This document shows, one piece after another, positions 55,774 through 64,000 of a stretch of 64,000 nt of DNA; the stretch's first letter is position 1, and each line of letters begins with the position of its first letter. The notes beneath the pieces are model-generated. The model was given only the letters and a program-made list of their open reading frames with translations. It did no database searches and was not told the origin of the DNA. The stretch covers positions 77,323,816-77,387,815 of the forward strand of contig NW_024609846.1 of assembly GCF_016920785.2 (NCBI RefSeq). Direction: 5' to 3'. The translations under genes were made by a program, and so were the position numbers. This DNA comes from Ixodes scapularis. Lineage: Eukaryota > Arthropoda > Arachnida > Ixodida > Ixodidae.

Positions 55774-56332
55774 CCTTGAAAGGACGTATACCCTCATCGT
55801 TGCACCCGGTAATCAAAATTTAAAAAAAAAAAAGTCAAATCGGTGTTTTTGTTTTTCATTTGCCTCATTAACAGCTCGAGTCGTTGGTTGCTATGAAAAA
55901 AATAAAAATATAAGTAGAAATTTTTCTTCCTTATTAATTTCAACACACCGTGTAACGAAAGTAAGTTTATCTCATAATGATGATTATACCACTGGCTATC
56001 CTTCCGGTGCTAAATAAAACTAATTCCTAAATAAAAAAAAAGTCTACCACTCAATTAGGCGGTGCTCGACGAAACGGCTCCGGTGAAACAGCGTTCGATC
56101 AAATGGCGTTCGATGAAACGGCGTCTGGTGAAAAGGCTTTGATGAAGCGGTGTTCGATAAAACGGCGTTCGATGAAATATCCGTACCCAGTTTGCTTCAT
56201 ACATGTGTTTGCTTCGAAGATGTCTAAATCAAGTGGTTTTTTTTTTTGTTTGTTTGTTTGTTTGTTTTTTTTTTTTTTGGTGAGTAACGTGAGAGGACAG
56301 TCATACAAAGAAGAAATACGCCTCAGACGGTA

Positions 56333-56496
56333 TAGAGTTTTAGGGAACCGTTTTTGCACATCCCACACGATATGATGGGCGTTCCGGTACGAACTGCGCA
56401 TGCGCGAGTCTTCTGCGCTAGCGCATGCGCAGTTCGTACCGGAACGCCCATCGTGCCGTGTCGGATGCGCGAAGACGGTTCCCTAAAACTCCCTAG
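56333..56496. mobile_element. Palindromic MITE with a perfect 32-bp central stem
   Basis: Ends GAGTTTTAGGGAACCGT and ACGGTTCCCTAAAACTCCC are inverse with few changes, next to TA. Inside, 56374-56405 and 56421-56452 are exact inverses over 32 bases around a 15-base loop. Non-coding. Its ends resemble those of 18879-19011. Confidence 0.85.
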
Positions 56497-57956
56497 CGTC
56501 TGCAGGCCGCCCTTTGCTTGATGTTTTAGCAGTGGGCGCGCGGTTTAAAGCAGACCACTCTGATTACTCAAACTCGCGCGTTCTGAAACAAGCGCGTCGG
56601 CGAACTGGGAAGCCAATGCTCTGCGGATGCGTAAATCACGAGCGAATGTAAGCTCTGCTACCTTTAGATTTCGGCCATGATACCGACCGGATACCGTAGT
56701 CCTTCGTTTAACGACCGCGCAGCATGACGACGAACGCGGCTCGCAGCCTCGTTCGTCGTATATCTGCCGTACGTAGAAGATACAAATCGGTAGAAAGAAA
56801 GGAGGCATAACACGTAAAAATGTGTCTGCAACAGAAGCCGTAAACGGTATTCCTATAGGTCGGGTCGCGTCGAGCTACGTGTGACCGAGCAATACCGTTG
56901 ACGATGCTCCGGTGCGTTCATTGCGCGAGCGTTTCTTTGCGACCTTAGGGGAGGAAGGGGAAATATAAATTTTGTTTCCCCCAAAACCGCGGAAATACTA
57001 GAAGACTGGAACTGACAGCGTCAATGGGAACAAGAGGTGTGTGGGAAGGGAGGAGATCGCAATAAACAATGCGCTTCTAAAAGTCCCGTAACTCAAGAAA
57101 TTGGGCTTATTCCAAAAAGCGTCTGAAAGAAAGAAAGAAAAATGCTATTTATTATGTGGACCACAGGGCCGTAATCGTACTCGTAACTTCTCAAATCGGA
57201 CCGTCGTCACCATGTTGCTTTGAAGCCCTTGTACGCTTTTTTTTTTTTTCGGAATATACGTTTATATACGTAAACCGTCACTCCGTTCGACCTTGCGGTA
57301 CTTCGTCTTTTTCTTCCAAGACTTTCTGTTGGGCACTACAGAATTCTTCCCCCTCGTCGGCTTCAAAGCGTTCCCGACTTCACTTTTTTTTTCTCTCTCT
57401 TCTTTTGCTTTTCTTTTTTCAATCTTCAAAGTTTTACCTCGCGTTTCCCTGGTTTTTAGCGGGCTTCGAAGCCACTCGACTTCTCATATTTATTTAGTTA
57501 TTTTCACGGCCCTCCCGGACCTGTGCATTCTTCCGATAATCTGAATACGCGGGTAGCGCCAAGAAATGCGGAACTTCTTTTTTTCCGTTTTTATGCCCAT
57601 AATTTCCAGCCCTCCTTTCTACCGACCCCACAAGCACTCTTTTTTCAAGCTTTTTTTTTTTTTTTTTTGCTTTTTTTGTTGGTCGGATTTTAAAAATTTA
57701 TTTTTGGATCGCTTGTGAGTAGAATCGGCGCCGCTTTTTGAAAGCTGCACCGTCCAGATTCTGCCGTTATCTCCCCGAACAAAACATTTTTATGCTTCCC
57801 TGGATTTTTATAGCATTTTTTTAGTGCCTGCTCCGCCGAACATAATATAATTTATTTATCTCTCGGCTGGGGTGCCTTTAAAACGCTGTTGAAGGGCGAA
57901 CTAGGTCAGTGTGGTATGCAGAGGGGCAAGACAGCCCACCGGCAGAAATTTCTCGA
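56497..57956. other. No recognised gene
   Basis: Mixed composition with T-rich tracts (57238-57250, 57650-57670). Open frames are short and unrecognised. Confidence 0.5.
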
Positions 57957-58629
57957 CCTTCAAGTTTTATTATTCCGCTTTGTTGGTTATGTTGGCTTAC
58001 TGCCGCGTCATTGTGCTCCTGTTTCTTACGTCTCTTATGGAAATTTCGAACCAGAGCGGAAAGAGAAAAAGAAACCATACCTTATTTTTGCTTAATTTGA
58101 GACTGTTTCTTCTCCTAGAGTCTGCAAAAAGTCACCCATTTTATCGGCTTACAGGTGCCCTTGATTAATATTCTTTTCTTGCCATTCTGTATGCTTGCTC
58201 GGTGATTTCTTTTTTTTTTGCGTTGGTTCTGTGGAAGTTGAATGCAGAACTCGCGTTTTCTATTTTTTTTTATAAGCCGAACAATACTTTTTGTCTGTGT
58301 GTGTGTGTGTCTTGTGCGAACGCAGTGTCTGTCCGTTTTGCAAAATGGTGGCTAATGGGTCGTAGCAGAAGGTAAGTTTGGCCAGATGATGACAATTGCA
58401 CTGGCTAAATCACGCTGTGGCGGTGATGGTGTTGTGACAATATCAATACAAGGCGACATATCGTTCGTACTGAAACAGGCATAGACGATTTTTTTTCTCA
58501 ATGTTTTAGTGGTGTTTTGCACGAACTTTCTACTTCGTGCGTCTGTTGTGCAAATTAGTGTTGAACCTGTGGGGTGCCTGGGGCTGTGAGGGTCATAAAA
58601 TTATTGCGTAAGTTTATAAGTATCGTTCT

Positions 58630-59139
58630 CCCTAGTGAAAAAAGTTATTTGTATGAGAAATTTCTTGTGTCCAATAAACACATATGAACTGCAGTACTGT
58701 TTGGAGGTGGGCTAGTCGGTGATGCATTGTAAACATAGAAATAAAACAGCGCAAACGAACACAAGGACAAGTAGAAGAAGGGACACAGCGCTGTGTCTGT
58801 GTCCCTTCTTCTACTTGTCCTTGTGTTCGTTTGCGCTGTTTTATTTCTATGTTTACAAAACACATATGAATTATACAAGATATATAAGAACACATAAAAA
58901 CCATATAAGACCTATATGAGACATATATAAGATATATAAGAACCATATAATAAACTTATAGGAAACTTCTCACAAGTCTCTTATATGGCGTTTGTATGTT
59001 CTTATATATATCATATAGTTCTTATACAGTTCTTATATGCTTCTTATATGGTTCTTATATGTTCTTATATATCTTGTATGATCCAAATGTGTTTATTGGA
59101 CACAAAACTTTCTCATACAAATGAGATTTTTCAATAGGG
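58630..59139. mobile_element. MITE present only in duplication copy 1
   Basis: Ends CCCTAGTGAAAAA and TTTTTCAATAGGG are inverse, and the arms pair through TTTGTATGAGAAA and TTGTGTCCAATAAACACAT. The interior is an AT-rich palindrome of TATATAAGAAC/GTTCTTATATA words. Copy 2 has no such sequence at the matching site (about 62364), so this is an insertion or a precise loss. The empty site reads TATCGTTTCTGTTTGAACTG. A CT dinucleotide flanks both ends; the duplication length is not settled. Confidence 0.85.
58676..58870. mobile_element. Nested palindrome with 13-bp target duplication
   Basis: AAACACATATGAA occurs at 58676-58688 and again at 58858-58870, flanking an insertion of 169 bases. Within it, 58729-58788 and 58797-58856 are exact inverses over 60 bases with an 8-base spacer. 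The left part outside the arms (GGAGGTGGGCTAGTCGGTGATGCATT) is unpaired. A direct repeat of this length fits LINE-driven insertion, unlike the DNA-type MITE around it. Confidence 0.9.
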
Positions 59140-59575
59140 CTATTTGAACTGCTGATATGACTGCAGTGTTAAATAGGAAACTGAATCATAAAAAGAAATA
59201 TAACCAATTTATTCCCACTGAAATTGGTGTTAGCTTATTAGCTTTATGGTGGTGGACGTCAGCGGGTCTACTATAACTGATCGTTGTTTGACAAAGTTTT
59301 GTAATTTCTGTGCAGCCTGCGCTTTTACACTTCCGTCTCAGCTGACGTCTTTAACTGCTTCCTGAACGTGCACCACTACCACTGAGTGAATGGAGAGTAC
59401 ATGGCTTATGTGACTCAGCCGACCGTATATGCGGTGGCCAAAAAAGTTACGTCGCCCTTGCCTATTGCTAAACTACCTTCGCAGACTGCTGCAATTGGCC
59501 AAACCAAGTTACCTGTAAAAGAAAAAAAACAGAGAAAAGTACATTTTGTTTTAAATTTGTTTACAGACTGCAGAG

Positions 59576-59769
59576 CAGGCACTTAGCCAGAAAGAGGGGC
59601 CCATGGGGCCCGCGCCCCCCTCCCTCCCCCCCGTCCCCCCCCCCCCCCCCAAAAAAAAAAATCTTATATTTTGCTCGGACCTCCTCTCCCCCTCCCCATC
59701 ATACAGCATTTTGTCATGGGCGCCCCCCCCCCCCCCCCCCCCCCAACCAAAATCCTGGCTACGTGCCTG
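59576..59769. mobile_element. CAGGCACTTAGCCAG element with C-runs, in copy 1
   Basis: CAGGCACTTAGCCAG (59576-59590) is matched by CTGGCTACGTGCCTG (59755-59769). The interior has GGGGCCCATGGGGCCCG, long C-runs and GTCATGGGCGCCC. It is non-coding, and the same element sits in copy 2 with shorter C-runs. Confidence 0.75.
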
Positions 59770-60815
59770 GTGCAGGGATACCCTGCTCCCACACTTACTG
59801 TGACTTAGCCAATCTGAAAACCTGGCCAGTGACCATTTTTATCATTTTCTGAGTCGTCATCTCTGAAATGGTCCCCATTTATTTGAACTAGTACCATTGT
59901 ATATCATCTTGACGAGAGTAATAGGCTTCATATGCTCCCTATATTTCTTTTTTTTTTTGAGGGGGCGGGGGAGGGAAAGGAGGAAGAGTGTTTAACGTTC
60001 CTTTCTCTCGCCAAGGCTTCATATAAGCCTAACCGTAAAATCTCGGACGAAACCCGTAAAACCTTGTCTCACCATTCCCTTGTACGGCATATGCATGCAA
60101 TATATTTTAGTTCCACGGTAATAAAAAGAAAGGAAGAAATATAAACAGAGCAATGAAACTATCGCTTGTTTTAGTTTTTTTTAATTCTTATTATAGAGTT
60201 GCGCTTACTGTTTTGCTGATTTTCACGATATTATGAGACATTCATCCATCCGTTGACTTCCAATCGCGGGCTCGTCCTTAACCTCCATTCACATCTCCCT
60301 TTATTTTTTCAATATTTTATGATTATCTTTTTACCTCTCAGCCCCCTTTTTTGCCTGATTTGAAAACTAAACTTGTATAAAGAACAGCGGTAAGAAAAAC
60401 GACTGAAAAAAGAATTGCAAGATGGCCCATTCGTTTACGCATTTTATAAGCTTCTCGGTACGGTTATTTTTTATCTACTTAGTGTCATCTTGGCAAGCGA
60501 GGAACCCGATTTTTTGTGTTCCTTTTCTGCGTGTATTTTACTCATCCTCCCCCCCCCCCCCCCCCCTCCTTTGCCTTTTTAGAGATGTCTTCAATCCGCG
60601 CCGGCACGACAGATGGTGGAATGTTTGCGTCCCGGAGTCTGTCATCATATGACCGCATACACTTGGTCACACCCATTCTGAAGCCTTTCTCACGAACGTT
60701 TCTTTTTCTCTTTTATTAATCTTCTTTTCCTCGTGGGATCACACTGCAAGTTGATTTTCGTCTTAAAAAATATACCATGTTGCGCGTGTACATATATTTT
60801 GAAACTTCGAAAATG

Positions 60816-61165
60816 TTCATGTGTGATACTGGGCGTTCTCCCCACAAGGAATGGTCACGAACGTGGTTTTCCTTGTGGAGTGGTTTCCCATGACACCACC
60901 TAACCCTCTAACTGAAAACGTAACAAAATTAATAAAAAGGAAACGATGCTGGATTATCAGTGATTGTGCCCGTTATGGCCGCCGCAATGGCGGATGTTTC
61001 TGAATGACGCTGATTAACGATTTATACAACACTTTTTCCCCCGTTGCGCCAGCTTTCATTTAAATAGAGGTAGCGCGCAGAAGAAAAAAATGTGGGGGGG
61101 GGGGGGGGGGGGTTGAGGCGAGGGGCTCTATTGGCTTGAAGATCACAAGACTGGACATCTGGATC
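60816..61165. other. No recognised gene; poly-G tract
   Basis: Unique between the duplicates within this window. A G-run lies at 61093-61112. A short inverse pair (CACAAGGAATGGTCACGAACG, CCTTGTGGAGTGG) is near 60842-60880. Nothing else is recognised. Confidence 0.5.
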
Positions 61166-61189
61166 TATTAGCAATTCCTGCGCACCTCA

Positions 61190-61380
61190 CTTTCGAATTC
61201 GCAAGAACTGCGTCCTTCGAAGTGAACCTCAATGGCCGTACAACGTGGGACATTTATCTCCAGGAATACGCAAGCAGCGGCGTTGTACAACAGTCGTCAT
61301 TTTTTGCCATTCAGAACACCGACTATATTGGCGATTTTCATCACGTGTTTTTGAGCCTACTTTCACGGCTTCGTCTTTAG
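61190..61380 (+). other. Protein-like open stretch, unrecognised
   Basis: One plus frame reads FEFARTASFEVNLNGRTTWD then IYLQEYASSGVVQQSSFFAI before stopping at about 61380. An antisense frame is also open. The reading resembles a protein in composition, but I know no family. It may be part of a repeat cut by the assembly gap. Confidence 0.25.
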
Positions 61381-61570
61381 ACCACCAGGAGCTGTGAACA
61401 TCTGGCTCGCTCGAAAAACCTGGCGAGCGAACCTGCCGCGACATCATTGTACTCTAGTCTCGCTATGTGCCGTCGATTTCGCTGGAGTCGCCAATTGAGC
61501 ATCGCGCAGGCATGGACGTTTTCGGAAGCATGCATGCCCGACTGCGCGCAGTCGTCATAATTAACTGTCG

Positions 61571-61670
61571 NNNNNNNNNNNNNNNNNNNNNNNNNNNNNN
61601 NNNNNNNNNNNNNNNNNNNNNNNNNNNNNNNNNNNNNNNNNNNNNNNNNNNNNNNNNNNNNNNNNNNNNN
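61571..61670. other. Assembly gap (100 N)
   Basis: Exactly 100 N, the usual placeholder for a scaffold join of unknown size. Copy 2 of the duplication begins at the base right after the gap. Confidence 0.99.
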
Positions 61671-64000
61671 CCTTCAAGTTTTATTATTCCGCTTTGTTGG
61701 TTATGTTGGCTTACTGCCGCGTCATTGTGCTCCTGTTTCTTACGTCTCTTATGGAAATTTCGAACCAGAGCGGAAAGAGAAAAAGAAACCATACCTTATT
61801 TTTGCTTAATTTGAGACCGTTTTCTTCTCCTAGTGTCTGCAAAAAGTCACCCATTTTATCGGCTTACAGGTGCCCTTCATTAATATTCTTGTTTTTTGCC
61901 ATTCTGTACACTCGCTAGGTGATTTTTTTTTTTTTTTTTCGTTCTGCGTCGGTGCTGTGGAAGTTGAATGGAGAGCTCGCGTTGTCCATTTTAGTTTTTT
62001 GTTGTTTTTATAAGCCGAGCAATACTTTTTGTTTGTGTGTGTGTGTCTTGTGCGAAGGCAGTGTCTGTCTGTTTTGCAAAATGGTGGCTGATGGGTCGTT
62101 GCAGAAGGCAAATTTGACCAGATGATAATTGCACTAGATAAATCACGCTGTGGCAGTCATGGTGTTGTGACAATATCAATATAAGGCGACACATCGTCCG
62201 TACTGAAACAGGCATAGACGATTTTTTTTTCTCAATGTTTTTAGTGGTGTTTTTGCACGAACTTTCTACTTCGTGCGTCTGTTGTGCAAATTAGTGTTGA
62301 ACCTGTGGGGTGCCTGGGGTAGTGGGGGGTCATCAAATGATTGCGTAAGTTTATAAGTATCGTTTCTGTTTGAACTGCTGACATGACTGCAGTGTTACAT
62401 AGGAAACTGAATCATAAAAAGAAATATAACCAATTTATTCCCACTGAAATTGGTGTTAGCTTATTAGCTTTATGGTGGTGGACGTCGGCGGGTCTACTAT
62501 AACTGATCGTTGTTTGACAAAGTTTTGTCATTTCTGTGCAGCCTGCGCGTTTACACTTCCGTGTCAGCTGACGTCTGTAACTGCTTCCGGAATGTGCACC
62601 ACTACCACTGAGTGAATGGAGAGTACATGGCTCATGTGACTCAGCCGACCGTATACGCGTTGGCCAAAAAAGTGACGTCGCCCTTGCCATTTGCTAAACT
62701 ACCTTCGCAGACTGCTGCAATTGGCCAAACCAAGTTACCTGTAAAAAAAGAAAAAAAGAAAAAGTAACATTTCGTTTTAAATTTGTTTACGAAGTACTGG
62801 GCAGGCACTTAGCCAGGAGAGGGGCCCATGAAGCCTGACCCCACCGAAATCTTCTATTTTGCTCAAACCTCCTCTTGCCCCTCCCCATCATATAGCATTT
62901 TGTCATGGGCGCCCCCCCCCCCTCCCCCCCGAACCAAAATCCTGGCTACGTGCCTGGTGCAAGGATACCCTGCTCCCACACTTACTGTGACTTAGCCAAT
63001 GTGAAAACCTGGTCAGTGACCACTTTTATTATTTTCTGAGTCCTCATCTCTGAAATGGACCCCATTTATTCGAACTAGTACCATTGTATATCATCTTGAC
63101 GAAAGTAATAGGCTTCATATGCTCCCCATATTTCTTTTTTTTTTTTTTTTGAGGGGGGCGGGGGAGGGAAACGAGGAAGGGTGTTTAACGTTCCTTTCTC
63201 TCGCCAAGGCTTCATATAAGCCTAACCGTAAAATCTCGGACGAAAACCGTAAAACCTTGTGCCACCATTCTCTTGTACGGCATATGCATGCAATATATTT
63301 TAGTTTCACGGTAATAAAAAGAAAGGAAGAAATATAAACAGAGCAATAAAACTATCACTTGTTTTAGCCTTTTTTTTTTAATAGAGTTGCGCTTACTGTT
63401 TCGCTGATTTTCACGGTACTATGAGACGTTTATCCATCCGTTGACCAACCGCGGCTCGCCCTTAACCTCCATTCAGATCTCCCTTTATTTTTTCAGTATA
63501 TAACGATTCTCTTTTTACCTCTGAGCCGCCTCTTTTTCCTGATTTGAAAGCTAAACTTGTATAAGGAACAGCGGTAAAAAAAAAAAAAAAACGACTGAAA
63601 AAAGAATTACAAGATGGAACATTCGTTTACGCATTTTATAAGCTTCTCGGTACGGTTATTTTTTATCTACTTAGTGTCATCTTGGCAAGCGAGGAACCCG
63701 AATCTTTGTGTTCCTTTTCTGCGTGTATTTTACTCATCCCCCCCCTCCCTCCTTTGCCTTTTTAGAGATGTCTTCAATCCGCGCCGGCACGACAGATGGT
63801 GGAATGTTTGCGTCCCGGAGTCCGTCATCATATGAGCGCATACACTTGGTCACACCCATTCTGAAGCTTTTCTCACGAACGTTTTTTTTTTCTCTTTTAT
63901 TAATCTTCCTTTCCTCGTGGGATCGCATTGAAAGTTGATTTTTTGTTTTAAAAAATATACCATGTTGCGCGTGTACATGTATTTTGAAACTTCGAAAATG
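61671..64000 (+). repeat. Direct duplication, copy 2
   Basis: Matches 57957-60815 without the MITE. It begins immediately at the gap edge and continues to the window end, so both its ends are undefined. Small differences from copy 1 are spread evenly. It could be a true tandem duplication or the second haplotype. Confidence 0.95.
62802..62956. mobile_element. CAGGCACTTAGCCAG element, in copy 2
   Basis: Counterpart of 59576-59769. Ends CAGGCACTTAGCCAG and CTGGCTACGTGCCTG are retained. It is about 40 bases shorter, mostly through loss of C and A runs. Confidence 0.75.

Larger units (their letters stand above)
54258..56190. mobile_element. Fold-back element with terminal TTTCATCGAACGCCG-type arrays
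   Basis: The left end (54262-54400) starts GGGTATACCGGACATTTCATCGAACGCC and contains several copies of a roughly 15-base unit TTTCATCGAAC.CCG. The right end (56058-56188) is the same in inverse: GGCGTTCGATGAAAC units finishing GATATCCGTACCC-like. The inverted arrays bound about 1.9 kb, of which 0.89 kb is the later hAT copy B. No transposase frame is found in the remaining interior. TIRs rich in short tandem repeats recall Foldback- or Mutator-type ends; the superfamily is uncertain. Confidence 0.75.
57957..60815 (+). repeat. Direct duplication, copy 1
   Basis: Aligns end to end with 61671-64000, starting CCTTCAAGTTTTATTATTCC and ending GAAACTTCGAAAATG. The two differ by scattered substitutions, homopolymer length changes and one insertion of about 510 bases here (58630-59139). 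Copy 2 runs off the window, so the true length is unknown. No gene is recognised in either copy. Confidence 0.95.

Noticed and set aside
61571..61670. Coding frames spanning the N run (61463-61814)
   Set aside because: The frames are open only because N codons cannot be stops.

Overview
The window looks like repeat-dense, AT-leaning intergenic (or intronic) DNA from a large arthropod genome. I favour a hard (ixodid) tick. That assignment is an inference from the style of the repeats: a non-LTR reverse transcriptase with a YADD core and a C-terminal CCHC knuckle, a tRNA-derived SINE, GTAAC-rich hAT relics, many fold-back MITEs, and a TIR element ending in AGAGCGCAGCTCTT. I recognise no host protein-coding gene, rRNA, CRISPR array or operon. 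Almost all short open frames are chance or repeat-derived.

Layout. 0-8 kb: scattered repeat fragments, hairpins and low-complexity DNA. 8-12.3 kb: a MITE, two ends of a GTAAC-rich hAT family, and a 538-bp TIR element carrying ten CACGTG and four TGACGTCA palindromes. 14-20.7 kb: several fold-back MITEs and a hAT relic (copy A) split by a 2.2-kb non-LTR retrotransposon; the retrotransposon's RT frame is broken by a 46-bp patch that recurs 3 kb downstream. 23.8-26.5 kb: a second, degraded GTAAC-type element and a SINE fragment. 29-35.5 kb: four inverted-repeat elements. 35.5-39.5 kb: the best-preserved element, a 3.9-kb DNA transposon with about 900-bp TIRs, an AGTT target duplication and a 285-codon DDE transposase frame. 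40 kb: two head-to-head tRNA-derived SINE copies. 41-51 kb: palindromes, microsatellites and a 427-bp tandem dimer. 52-53 kb: a frameshifted LINE relic with RNase H and zinc-knuckle remains. 54.2-56.2 kb: an element with inverted arrays of a TTTCATCGAACGCCG-like unit, into which a second hAT copy (B) is inserted. 58-64 kb: a 2.3-kb direct duplication on either side of a 100-N assembly gap. One copy carries a MITE that itself carries a 60-bp-arm palindrome, so the order of events can be read.

The window is best read as layered mobile elements: retrotransposon into hAT, hAT into fold-back element, palindrome into MITE into duplication. The clearest coding sequence is the transposase at 37.3-38.1 kb. 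The most intriguing non-coding feature is the CACGTG/CRE array at 11.46-11.77 kb. The duplication beside the gap may be an unmerged haplotype rather than real sequence.
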